Shown here piece after piece: positions 8,962-16,886 of a DNA stretch of 45,654 nucleotides. The stretch comes from Clostridium sp. (GTDB lineage: Bacteria; Bacillota; Clostridia; Oscillospirales; Ruminococcaceae). Every line of letters starts with the position of its first letter. Position 1 is the first letter of the stretch. Location: NCBI GenBank assembly GCA_023664445.1, contig JAMPFN010000003.1:1-45654 (forward strand), in the 5' to 3' direction. The position numbers were made by a program, and so were the translations under genes. The notes under the pieces were generated by a model, which saw nothing but the letters and a program-made list of their open reading frames with translations, searched no databases and was not told where the DNA came from.

Positions 8962-11517
8962 TCAATATGTTCTGTCGATATACTCCTTGATCGCGTTTTC
9001 GACATTTTTTACCTCGTCATAAAACTCCGATGCCGAAACTCTGTAAGCGCCGTTTCCGAGTATTATGAGCTGTTCAGCGCCGTCCGACGTCGCAACACGC
9101 ACTCTGTGTTCCCTGCCAAGATCATTTGTGATTTTCTGTATATACATATCCGCCGTTTCCGCCTCTTTGGTATAGACGATATTGATGTTGTACAGCTTTT
9201 CCACCTCTCCCCTGCTTCCGCTGACCCTGTAGGCGTCAAACACCAATATAAGGCAGCATTGCCGGAACGCCTGATAATTACACAGAATATTTATCAGCTG
9301 ACTTCTTGCAAGATCAAGGTTTTCCTTTGCCGTTTTCTTCAGATCGTCCCACGCGTAGATTATATTATAGCCGTCTACAAGCAGATATTCCGGTCCTTTC
9401 GGAACAGGTCTTGCCTTGCCTGTATCTGCTGTATCGCGCTTTATCTTTTTACGGAACGCTTCTCTCGGCTCGCGCTTTACAGGACCGTATGTACGCTCAA
9501 ATATCTCCATAAGCTCCTTGTCTGTAGCAAGGCGCGAGCAATAGCTTTCGGCTCGCTTTACGTCGGCGGTTTCTTCCTCCGCATCCGCATTTTGTTTCAA
9601 AACGCTTTCCAGATGCATATATTCGCCGACCTTGTCCCATTTCACCACAAATCCTGCGCCGTGGGAACAGAAAACGGAATCTGCGCTGTTTTCAACATCG
9701 CCGTCGCAGTTATAAGCAATTTCTTCAATTATTTTTTCCTGGTCGCCGCACGGCTCATAGCCTTTAAGAGAACATGCTATGCGTCCTCTGCCATGGGTAT
9801 ATGAATTTATTTCGGACTGGTATCCGGCTATTTCCGAAACCGCGGCGCTTCCCGTTATAACGGCGTTTTCACCGTCGTTTGACGTTTCATATACGGCGTT
9901 CATTCTTTGAAGATCGGACATCGCTCTCCCTATATTTTCCGACGGCAGTTCCAATCGGAAATTATACCACGGCTCAAGGAGAACGCTCTTGGCACAGCGC
10001 AGTCCCTGTCTTACAGCGCGGTATGTCGCCTGCCTGAAATCTCCGCCCTCGGTATGCTTTAAATGCGCCTTTCCCGATACAAGCGTTATTTTCATATCGG
10101 TTATCGGAGAACCTGTCAGAACTCCCAAATGCGTTTTTTCTTCAAGATGAGTAAGTATCAATCTCTGCCAGTTTTTATCGAGCAGATCCTCGCGGCATTC
10201 CGCGGCAAATTCAAGACCGCTTCCCCGTTCAAGCGGTTCGAGTATCAGATGTACCTCCGCGTAATGCTTAAGAGGCTCGTAGTGTCCGACTCCCTCAACC
10301 GCCGCCGCGATCGTTTCCTTATATGCGATACTCCCCTGTCCGAACTCTGCGTCCATTCCAAAACGCTCGGATATAATACTTTTAAGTATTTCTATCTGCA
10401 CTTCTCCCATAAGCTGAGCGTGTATTTCTCTAAGCCTTTCGTTCCAAATAATATGCAGCTGCGGCTCTTCCTCTTCAAGCTTTTTTAAATTTAAAAGAGC
10501 CGTATGCTCCGGCGTATCGTCGCAGATCTCTATTTTGTAGTCAAGCACAGGTTCAAGCACGGGCACAGACGAATCCTTTTCGCAGCCGAGCCCCTGTCCG
10601 CAGAACGTTTTTGAAAGCCCCGTGACCGCGCATATCATACCTGCCGACGCTTCATCGGCGGCATGATACTTTTCACCCGAATACATCCTTATTTGGTTGA
10701 CCTTTTCGGACGCGCCGCTATATTCGATCACGCTTTTTACTTTAAGCGAGCCGCCCGTTATTTTCAGATGAGTAAGTCTTGTACCCTGTTCGTCCTCGGA
10801 AATTTTGAACACTCTCGCGCCGAAATTTTCCGTACCTTCAAATCCCTTTGAATATTTTGAGATCAGACTTATAAGCTTATCAACGCCGTTCATTTTCAAT
10901 GCCGAACCGAAGCAGCAGGGAAATACGCTTCGTCCGCCGACCGCGTCCGCGATATCCGCGCAGCTTATTTCTCCGCCGTCAAGAAACTTCTGCATAACAG
11001 CTTCGTCACATTCCGCAAGCTCTTCAAAAAAGCCGTCGGCTGAAGCGTCGGTAAAATCCACGCACCGATAATCAAGACGCTTTTTAAGCTCATAGAGAAC
11101 GTTTTCCTTGTCAGCTCCCGAAAGATCCATTTTATTTACAAAAATAAACACGGGTATGTTATATCTTTCAAGCAGCCGCCAAAGCGTTTCCGTATGGCTT
11201 TGAACGCCGTCCGTACCGCTTATCACAAGTACGGCGCAGTCAAGCACCTGCATAGTTCTTTCCGCTTCGGGAGAAAAATCCACATGTCCGGGAGTATCGA
11301 GAAGCGTCATTTCCATATCGTCAAAATGAAGCCGCGCCTGCTTGGAAAATATAGTTATGCCTCTTTCACGTTCGAGGCGGTTCGTATCAAGAAATGTGTT
11401 GCGGTGATCGACGCGTCCAAGCGTGCGTATCTCTCCCGTATTGTAAAGCAAAGCCTCGGAAAGCGTAGTTTTCCCCGAGTCAACATGAGCAAATATTCCT
11501 GCTGTGATCCGTTTCAT
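8962..11517 (-). CDS. TetM-like ribosomal GTPase fused to a C-terminal Rae1/YacP-type NYN nuclease domain
   Basis: An 851-residue fusion. Residues 1 to about 650 are an EF-G/TetM-like translation GTPase: G1 AHVDSGKTT (10-18), DTPGH (74-78), NKMD (128-131), then domains II-V, including 'LLEPWYNFRLELPSE' and 'SYTHGRGRI' like TetM domain V. Residues about 708-851 match YacP (Rae1), the ribosome-associated A-site mRNA endonuclease of Bacillus: LLVDGYNIIYAW, LILVFDAY, ...YTKEAETAD, VATSDGAEQ. TetM itself is about 640 residues and lacks this tail. The TetM domain IV loop YSPVS appears replaced by AHLKHTEGG. I infer a stalled-ribosome factor rather than a proven tetracycline resistance gene. ATG has AAGGAG. 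It is 75 bases downstream of hom, with a strong hairpin between. Confidence 0.88.
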   Translation of the reverse strand: MKRITAGIFAHVDSGKTTLSEALLYNTGEIRTLGRVDHRNTFLDTNRLERERGITIFSKQARLHFDDMEMTLLDTPGHVDFSPEAERTMQVLDCAVLVISGTDGVQSHTETLWRLLERYNIPVFIFVNKMDLSGADKENVLYELKKRLDYRCVDFTDASADGFFEELAECDEAVMQKFLDGGEISCADIADAVGGRSVFPCCFGSALKMNGVDKLISLISKYSKGFEGTENFGARVFKISEDEQGTRLTHLKITGGSLKVKSVIEYSGASEKVNQIRMYSGEKYHAADEASAGMICAVTGLSKTFCGQGLGCEKDSSVPVLEPVLDYKIEICDDTPEHTALLNLKKLEEEEPQLHIIWNERLREIHAQLMGEVQIEILKSIISERFGMDAEFGQGSIAYKETIAAAVEGVGHYEPLKHYAEVHLILEPLERGSGLEFAAECREDLLDKNWQRLILTHLEEKTHLGVLTGSPITDMKITLVSGKAHLKHTEGGDFRQATYRAVRQGLRCAKSVLLEPWYNFRLELPSENIGRAMSDLQRMNAVYETSNDGENAVITGSAAVSEIAGYQSEINSYTHGRGRIACSLKGYEPCGDQEKIIEEIAYNCDGDVENSADSVFCSHGAGFVVKWDKVGEYMHLESVLKQNADAEEETADVKRAESYCSRLATDKELMEIFERTYGPVKREPREAFRKKIKRDTADTGKARPVPKGPEYLLVDGYNIIYAWDDLKKTAKENLDLARSQLINILCNYQAFRQCCLILVFDAYRVSGSRGEVEKLYNINIVYTKEAETADMYIQKITNDLGREHRVRVATSDGAEQLIILGNGAYRVSASEFYDEVKNVENAIKEYIDRTY

Positions 11518-11543
11518 AATATCTCCTTAGAACCTGTTTTCAC

Positions 11544-11580
11544 AAGCGTAAACGCCCTTTAAAATAGGGCGTTTACGCTT
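11544..11580. terminator. 15-bp perfect hairpin between hom and the TetM-like fusion gene
   Basis: AAGCGTAAACGCCCT (11544-11558) and AGGGCGTTTACGCTT (11566-11580) are perfect complements with a 7-base loop. The T tract follows on the plus strand only. For the minus-strand genes it is therefore a weak terminator or an intercistronic processing/attenuation hairpin just ahead of the fusion gene's ribosome site. Confidence 0.6.
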
Positions 11581-11592
11581 TTATAAAAAATA

Positions 11593-12807
11593 TCAGGATT
11601 TCAGAACCGGTATCATTGAGATGACCTTTGCGCCGCTCGCCTCAAGCTTGTCCTTCAGCAGATCCGCTTCGGCAAGGGTTATCTCCTTTGTCATAAAGCA
11701 TACCTGTCCGTCCGGCGAAGCGATCTTTTCACAGTCGTCGGGACAAACGCTCTCTGCGCCTTCCGCCCTGAAATATACAGGCGCGCGGTAGTTTTTATGA
11801 TCCTCAACAAAAGAATTGTCGCTTACCGATTCCCATGACTGCGAGAATACCGTCCTGTCATGCTTCACCGAATCTATGACATCGCCCATTACGGCGCTTG
11901 CTGTCGGAAGCTTTCCCGCGCCCCTGCCGTAAAACATAGTTTTATCGATGCCGTTTCCCGAAACCAGAACCGCGTTGAAAACGTCGTCGACTCTTGACAT
12001 GAGATTATCAAAAGGAACGATCATAGGCATTACTATCGGAAGTATTTTTCCGCTTTCGAGTTCGGTAACTCTCGCGATAAGCTTTATCGAACCGCCCCAT
12101 TTGCTGACTATCTGAACGTCCTCAAGCTTTATATCGCTGATACCCTTAGTGTAAACGCTCTCGGGGTAAACGTGTTTTCCGTAAACAAGCGAGGAAATAA
12201 TACATATCTTGCGGCATGCGTCATGCCCCTCAACATCGGCTGTAGGGTCTTTTTCGGCATATCCGAGTTCCTGCGCAAGCTTTAGGGCATCGTCAAACTT
12301 CATTCCCTCGTTTATCATCTTTGTAAGAATAAAATTGGTCGTACCGTTCAGTATACCCGAAACGCTGTCTATGCTGTTTGCGGCAAGGCATTTATGAAGC
12401 GGTCTGATTATCGGGATAGCTCCGCCGACACTTGCTTCAAAGAAGTAATTACAGTTGTTTTCCTTTGCAAGCTTCAAAAGAATATCGCCCTTTGCGGCAA
12501 CAAGCTCTTTATTTGAAGTTGAAACGCTTATTCCGTTTTCAAGACATTTTTTTGAAAATGTAAACGCCGGTTCAACTCCGCCCATACATTCGGCGACTGC
12601 TTTTATTTCAGGATCTTCCGCGATCTCGTCTATCGTTTTTACGAATTTGTCCTTATAGGGACTGTCGGGAAATTCTCTTATATCAAGGATATACTTGACG
12701 TCCATTTCCTCTCCGGCTCTTTTTTCGATTTTCTCTCTGTTTTTATAGAACAGCTCAACGACGCCCGAACCTACGACGCCGTATCCCAAAACTGCAAATT
12801 TAGACAT
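11593..12807 (-). CDS. hom: Homoserine dehydrogenase
   Basis: NAD(P)-dependent homoserine dehydrogenase, about 404 residues, converting aspartate semialdehyde to homoserine for threonine, methionine and isoleucine synthesis. Seen: N-terminal Rossmann GYGVVGSGV, the central signature around 'SVSGILNGTTNFILTKM', the catalytic-region 'GYAEKDPTADVEGHDACRK', GGSIKLIA, and a C-terminal ACT-like tail (about 335-404) for end-product feedback. The ATG ending at 12807 has GGAGG seven bases upstream; an upstream in-frame TTG at 12828 has no such site. It follows an ACT-domain gene, a pairing common in Clostridia. Confidence 0.93.
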   Translation of the reverse strand: MSKFAVLGYGVVGSGVVELFYKNREKIEKRAGEEMDVKYILDIREFPDSPYKDKFVKTIDEIAEDPEIKAVAECMGGVEPAFTFSKKCLENGISVSTSNKELVAAKGDILLKLAKENNCNYFFEASVGGAIPIIRPLHKCLAANSIDSVSGILNGTTNFILTKMINEGMKFDDALKLAQELGYAEKDPTADVEGHDACRKICIISSLVYGKHVYPESVYTKGISDIKLEDVQIVSKWGGSIKLIARVTELESGKILPIVMPMIVPFDNLMSRVDDVFNAVLVSGNGIDKTMFYGRGAGKLPTASAVMGDVIDSVKHDRTVFSQSWESVSDNSFVEDHKNYRAPVYFRAEGAESVCPDDCEKIASPDGQVCFMTKEITLAEADLLKDKLEASGAKVISMIPVLKS

Positions 12808-12831
12808 AAATAATCCTCCAAAAACCAAAAT

Positions 12832-12873
12832 CTGTCTGCATAAAAATGTTTAGGCAAAAGCCTATGCGGACAG
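12832..12873. terminator. Hairpin between the ACT-domain gene and hom
   Basis: CTGTCTGCAT (12832-12841) pairs with ATGCGGACAG (12864-12873) with one mismatch, and TAGGC/GCCTA pair inside. T-rich runs flank both sides. On the minus strand it could attenuate transcription into hom. Confidence 0.45.
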
Positions 12874-12877
12874 GTTT

Positions 12878-13318
12878 TTATTCTCCCGAAAGAAGCTGTA
12901 TATCAACAACTCCCCTAAGCTCGGCAATAATTGCTTTCATGGCAAGCGCCTCATCAAAGCTTTCATTAAGCCTTAATGAAATAGTGACCGTCGCGATGCC
13001 GTCAACAGGTATGCTCTGATTTACGGTAAGAATATTGGCGTTAAGGCTGTGAAGCGAAACAAGAACGCTTGACAGCACTCCCGGCTCGTCCCTAAGGAGC
13101 ATGTAAAGCGTTATGATCTTCTGCATAAGCTTTTCTTCATAAGAATAAACGCAATCCCGATATTTGTAATACGCGCTCCTTGATACGCCTATTTCCTTGC
13201 ACGCCGCCGCGGAACTTTTTACTTCTCTGCCCGCAAGCATTTTTTTCACTTTCAGAACCTTCAGTATGACCTCCGGCAAAACAGATGAATCAACAACTAT
13301 CAAATGCGAATTATTCAT
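12878..13318 (-). CDS. ACT-domain regulator with N-terminal helix-turn-helix (UPF0735/PheB type)
   Basis: A 146-residue protein with an N-terminal HTH-like stretch (about 30-58, including 'AAACKEIGVSRSAYYKYRD') and a C-terminal ACT domain ('LLRDEPGVLSSVLVSLHSLNANILTVNQS'). The UPF0735 family, including B. subtilis PheB, sits next to amino-acid biosynthesis genes and is thought to sense an amino acid, but its function is not firmly known. The ATG ending at 13318 has AGGAG six bases upstream; an upstream TTG at 13369 lacks one. It has its own canonical promoter and probably leads the unit with hom. Confidence 0.85.
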   Translation of the reverse strand: MNNSHLIVVDSSVLPEVILKVLKVKKMLAGREVKSSAAACKEIGVSRSAYYKYRDCVYSYEEKLMQKIITLYMLLRDEPGVLSSVLVSLHSLNANILTVNQSIPVDGIATVTISLRLNESFDEALAMKAIIAELRGVVDIQLLSGE

Positions 13319-13374
13319 TACAGCTCCTATCGGATCAATGTCCACCCATGAAATACAATTGTCCTTCAAAATAT

Positions 13375-13403
13375 ACTATAACATAATTTAACGATATTGT
13401 CAA
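13375..13403 (-). promoter_or_regulatory. Sigma-A promoter for the ACT-domain/hom unit
   Basis: Minus strand TTGACA (13398-13403), 17-base spacer, TATAGT (13375-13380). The predicted leader is about 50 nt. Confidence 0.8.
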
Positions 13404-13435
13404 GAGAAACATGGTATTTTCCTCGCAAATTCAAT

Positions 13436-13775
13436 TTTTGAGAAGTTTATGGGGGACTCTGTCCCCCAAACCCCCTGCCAAAGGGAATGATTCCCTTTGG
13501 AATCCTCATGATTTTTAGTAATACTTTCCCCAAGGGGAAGTATTACTAAAAATGTGAGTACCCACACGAAACGTTCTTGGCAAAGGTCGGGAGATAAAGC
13601 CCTCAAAATTGCAAATCATAGTTGCTGAATGATAAATTCTACCATTTACAGTCCCCGTCTATAAAAACAATTAATATATTCATATTCGCTTCCGCGACTC
13701 ACAGCATATGCTGTGAGTCGCGGAAGCTTGATCTTCTTTGCTTCGTTTCTTGCATCAAGGCAAGAAACGAACATA
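13436..13775 (+). repeat. Dispersed repeat, full copy A2, with a 40-bp perfect palindrome
   Basis: Counterpart of 1-320 in the opposite orientation. It contains CCAAAGGGAA-type inverted arms (near 13475-13502), the 'GCTGAATG' block at about 13623, a perfect 40-bp palindrome at 13688-13727 built on GCTTCCGCGACTCACAGCAT, and a final hairpin TTCGTTTCTTGC/GCAAGAAACGAA (13742-13772). It fills the gap between the ACT-gene promoter and the 3' end of yqfD. No supported gene lies here. Confidence 0.88.
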
Positions 13776-13781
13776 ATAAAT

Positions 13782-14951
13782 TCACTCAACAAATATCTCA
13801 TAATCTATCCCTATCTCGCCCACAAGCTCATACCTTACTTCATACTCGATCTTATCTGCGCCGCTTTTCTTGCTGATATCACGCTTTTTTATCTCGATCC
13901 CCTTTAGATCATAAAAGTTTTTCTCGTGCAGCGCAAGCTTCTGCTGCAATAGCTTTTCCGCTTCTTCGGCGCTGTATGACTGCTCCGTATATTCAAACGG
14001 AGTATACGTCGTATGGACTATCCCGAGCGGAAGCCGCTTCCCCAAAAGCATAAAGCTGTTTGACGTTTCGCTGTAATCAAACGTTTCGCAGTCTGCCGGT
14101 TTTATAAAAAGCGGTATTCTGTGTCCGAAAAACTCAAAGTATTTTTTTGAGATATCTTCATCTGCATAGATCTTTCCGTTTGCGGAAAACGGCTGCTCAA
14201 AGCTTATATTTTCCTCATAGCAGCCAATTACTTTTCCCATTGCGTGCTTTTTCAGGAAATGCCCTCCCCCGTCGTCTACAACTCCGCTTATTATAATGTC
14301 GCCTTTTCTTACGCCGCTGCCCTCGCTTCTCACCTTTTTTCCAGAGTATACTTCTATAAGCAAAATCTGCGCGTCCCTGTCCGCTACAATATTGCAGGGA
14401 ACTTTTTCATCTATCATCTCGGGCGGAGGCGTCGTTTCCGAAACATCGACCACAATACGGCTTCCCGTATGCCTTATACCTGTCCATGCAAGCTTAGGTA
14501 TGCTAAGTCTGAGCTTTTGTTCACAGCTGTGAAAATCAATATCGGCAATGAGCCTTCCCTTATATATCCCGATATCGGAAAGCGCGGATATTATCTGCTC
14601 GCTTGTGACGTCGGTATTTCCGTTCACCTCGACGGATACGACTATATTCGAAATGTAAAACACAAAAGAAAAAAGCAAAACGATCCCTGCAATAATACCG
14701 AATCTGAAACGATATCTGAAAAGCCTTACCGACATTCCCTTTTTTTGAGTAAATTCAAGCGTTACGCCGTATTCGTCAGCGACAGCGGACAGCTTTTTTA
14801 TATCAGGCATATAAACGCAGCCGTAAAAATGTCCGTCATGGCATCTCTGCGACATACACGCAAAATTACTTTCCCGTACAGCGTTTATAAACGCGTACAA
14901 ATTATCTCCCGACGCTTTGAAGCATGCGGTTCCGATAACCTTTCCAAGCAT
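13782..14951 (-). CDS. yqfD: Sporulation protein YqfD
   Basis: A 389-residue protein of the YqfD family, made in the mother cell in sporulating Firmicutes. A YabP/YqfC-like N-terminal part is followed by a transmembrane segment at about residues 91-112 ('GIIAGIVLLFSFVFYISNIVV') and a large extracytoplasmic domain with a POTRA-like start (VEVNGNTDVTSEQI). The ATG ending at 14951 (MLGKVIG...) fits the family start and lies six bases after the yqfC stop; the upstream in-frame extension overlaps yqfC. In Bacillus yqfC-yqfD sit directly before phoH; here phoH is 8.6 kb away on the other strand. Confidence 0.92.
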   Translation of the reverse strand: MLGKVIGTACFKASGDNLYAFINAVRESNFACMSQRCHDGHFYGCVYMPDIKKLSAVADEYGVTLEFTQKKGMSVRLFRYRFRFGIIAGIVLLFSFVFYISNIVVSVEVNGNTDVTSEQIISALSDIGIYKGRLIADIDFHSCEQKLRLSIPKLAWTGIRHTGSRIVVDVSETTPPPEMIDEKVPCNIVADRDAQILLIEVYSGKKVRSEGSGVRKGDIIISGVVDDGGGHFLKKHAMGKVIGCYEENISFEQPFSANGKIYADEDISKKYFEFFGHRIPLFIKPADCETFDYSETSNSFMLLGKRLPLGIVHTTYTPFEYTEQSYSAEEAEKLLQQKLALHEKNFYDLKGIEIKKRDISKKSGADKIEYEVRYELVGEIGIDYEIFVE

Positions 14952-14956
14952 CTGTA

Positions 14957-15199
14957 TCACCCGTTTCCCATAAGTTCTATCGACTGTACTCTTCCCCGTA
15001 TGTATATACCGCTCGTGCAGAAATCGTTTACGCTTAGATCGCTTCCCCACACCGTGACCGTCATGTCACGGGTTTTCACCTTTACCATAATATCGTTATA
15101 TTCAATTATTTTTTTGCAGCACTCAACAAGGACTTCGTGATCTCCCGTTATCTGTATCTGCGTATCGGTATTTGCGAACCGTTTTGTCTTTTTCGGCAT
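14957..15199 (-). CDS. yqfC: Sporulation protein YqfC (YabP/YqfC family)
   Basis: An 80-residue protein with the YabP/YqfC pattern: 'QIQITGDHEVLVECCKKIIEYNDIMVKVKT', then a short beta-rich part ending 'IYIRGRVQSIELMGNG'. It is expected to be expressed in the mother cell during sporulation and to act with YqfD. The ATG ending at 15199 has GAGGTGG upstream; a GTG at 15208 overlaps that site and is less likely. Confidence 0.9.
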   Translation of the reverse strand: MPKKTKRFANTDTQIQITGDHEVLVECCKKIIEYNDIMVKVKTRDMTVTVWGSDLSVNDFCTSGIYIRGRVQSIELMGNG

Positions 15200-15238
15200 T
15201 TCCACCACCTCGTTTAAGTATATTATGTAATCTTAGTC

Positions 15239-15268
15239 ATTATAACAACATATTAATAGATGAAGCAA
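15239..15268 (-). promoter_or_regulatory. Possible promoter for yqfC-yqfD
   Basis: Minus strand TTGCTT (15263-15268), 18-base spacer, TATAAT (15239-15244). A sporulation sigma factor would be expected for these genes, so this sigma-A-like match may not be the main promoter. Confidence 0.35.
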
Positions 15269-15289
15269 TATTTAAAGGCGGTGAACCAA

Positions 15290-16384
15290 ATGAAACAGAA
15301 ACTCAAAAACATATTATTTGCAGTTATAATAATAACGGCGTTTTATTTTTGCCTCGCGTATCCGTTTGAGATCGGCAGAGCCGTAAGCGCAGGAATAGAA
15401 AGGTGCATAAGCATAATAATCCCGTCAATGTTTATTTTTATGTGCCTTACCGCCATTACGGCAAGCACAGGTCTGCATGGCTTTCTATGCCTGCCGCTGT
15501 CGCCGGTCGCAAAATACATATTTCGCCTTGACAAAAAAAGCTTCGGCATATTTATTATGAGCATGTTTTCGGGATATCCGGCAGGAATAAAGCTTCTGAC
15601 GGACAGTCTGCACAAAAACGAAATAACCAAAAAAGAATTCGACCGTTTAAGCTGCTTTTGCTTTGCAGGAGGTCCGGCATTCATTTCGGGAACGGTATCG
15701 GGACTGCTTTTTCCAAACACTCAGGCGGGTATGCTCTGCTTTATCTCGGTAACCGCAGGAAATATCGTCACAGCGGCAGCAAGCGGATTTTTTTCGGATA
15801 AACCGAGTAAAAATACCGACAATATAAAATTGAATATAAGCGCAGACAGTATCATAGATTCAACGCTTTCCTCTTCCGGAGCGATCCTTAGAATGTGCGT
15901 CATGATAACAGCGTTTTCGGGAATTTACAAAGCTGCGGAGCTTTCGGGGATAATCGGAATTTTATCAAATATGCTCTCAAAGCTTTCGGGGCTTGACTGC
16001 GAATGCTCGTCGGCTGTAATATCGGCTTTTTTCGAGATAAGCCGCATTACCGATATGCCGCGGAGCAGCGCGGGACTTTTGCCGATAATATGCGCTCTGC
16101 TTTCGTTTGGAGGGATCTGCGTTCTTATACAAGTAATAACTCTGTCCAAAGGAATATTAAATGTAAAAAAATTTCTTGCGGCAAGAGTTATCTCGGCGTC
16201 GGTATCCGCGATCGTATGCCGCGTCATATCAAGCTTTTTCGATCTCGGGGCAATCAGCGTTTCGGCATACAGACCCGTACAGCAAAGCAAAAATATACTT
16301 CCCGCAATACTTATTTTCGGAATGACGGCAATGCTCCTTTCCCTTTCCAAAAGCTATGTTCGATCCGACGAAAAATCGGTATAG
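15290..16384 (+). CDS. ylbJ: YlbJ-like sporulation integral membrane protein
   Basis: A 364-residue polytopic membrane protein of the nucleoside-recognition/Gate family, YlbJ type. Hydrophobic segments appear near the N-terminus ('ILFAVIIITAFYFCLAYPF'), about 45-60, 85-105, 120-160, 205-225 and in two or three later stretches. Family hallmarks: 'PSMFIFM', 'SGYPAGIKL', 'CFAGGPAFISGTV' and 'FFEISRI'. YlbJ acts in the mother cell and is needed for spore resistance in Bacillus. I chose the ATG at 15290 because AAAGGCGGTGA precedes it; the ATG at 15260 has no ribosome site. It is divergent from yqfC. Confidence 0.88.
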   Translation: MKQKLKNILFAVIIITAFYFCLAYPFEIGRAVSAGIERCISIIIPSMFIFMCLTAITASTGLHGFLCLPLSPVAKYIFRLDKKSFGIFIMSMFSGYPAGIKLLTDSLHKNEITKKEFDRLSCFCFAGGPAFISGTVSGLLFPNTQAGMLCFISVTAGNIVTAAASGFFSDKPSKNTDNIKLNISADSIIDSTLSSSGAILRMCVMITAFSGIYKAAELSGIIGILSNMLSKLSGLDCECSSAVISAFFEISRITDMPRSSAGLLPIICALLSFGGICVLIQVITLSKGILNVKKFLAARVISASVSAIVCRVISSFFDLGAISVSAYRPVQQSKNILPAILIFGMTAMLLSLSKSYVRSDEKSV

Positions 16385-16463
16385 TCAAATAACTTGAAAA
16401 TCGGCAGGGAGTTTTCATTCGGGCAACACCGCACAATATTACCTTTGCTCTCTGCCGTTTTTG

Positions 16464-16631
16464 TTAGAGCATGTATTCATAGGGATTATGTACGGATTTT
16501 TTGGCATAATTTTGATGATGACAAGGAATTTTTTTTGCAGGAATACTTGCGTATTGCAAGAAAAAATGACGCAGCTCAGCAACAAAATTTGCCGAAAAGA
16601 CGTGCGTAAAACCTATGAATACATGCTCTTA
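16464..16631. mobile_element. MITE-like element with 17-18-bp perfect terminal inverted repeats
   Basis: AGAGCATGTATTCATAGG (16466-16483) is perfectly complementary to CCTATGAATACATGCTCT (16612-16629). The trinucleotide TTA occurs on both outer flanks (16464-16466 and 16629-16631), like a target duplication around a 162-bp element. The arms continue as an imperfect hairpin: the TACG/TTTTTTGGCA side matches the reverse of TTTGCCGAAAAGACGTG. No transposase is encoded; a TTG-started frame at 16394-16609 runs through it without support. Confidence 0.7.
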
Positions 16632-16886
16632 TAGCCGGCTTAAATAATCAAGCACAAAATCGTTCAGATCGTCTGCGCCGATAGAATTTTCCGATACCGC
16701 TTCAAGCAGCTGTACAGAAGCTTCCTCGTCCGTAACCGCATCGTCAACGCGGCAGCGTCCGGACAGCTCCGCAACGGATATGCCGTAAGTATGAGCGGTA
16801 ATGTCGTCAATCTCAATGTGATGCCTATAGACCGCGCTGTGCTTCAGCTTGTCCTTGCTTATCGCCGTTTTGATTATTTCGTACAT
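16629..16886 (-). CDS. Small conserved protein, DUF6514-like
   Basis: An 85-residue acidic soluble protein. The pattern 'HTYGISVAEL....RCRVDDAVTDEEASVQLLEAVSENSIGADDLNDFVLDYL' resembles DUF6514, a short Clostridia family of unknown role; this assignment is from memory and only moderately sure. The ATG ending at 16886 has AGGGAG upstream. Its TAA stop (16629-16631) is formed by the TTA flank of the MITE-like element, so the C-terminus may have been reset by that insertion. It has a 167-nt leader beginning with a strong hairpin. Confidence 0.6.
   Translation of the reverse strand: MYEIIKTAISKDKLKHSAVYRHHIEIDDITAHTYGISVAELSGRCRVDDAVTDEEASVQLLEAVSENSIGADDLNDFVLDYLSRL

Noticed and set aside
8962..11517. 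Straight annotation as tetracycline resistance protein
   Set aside because: The body is TetM-like, but the drug-displacing loop differs and a nuclease domain is attached.
16394..16609. 71-codon open frame between ylbJ and the DUF6514-like gene
   Set aside because: Starts with TTG without a ribosome site and runs through the inverted-repeat element.
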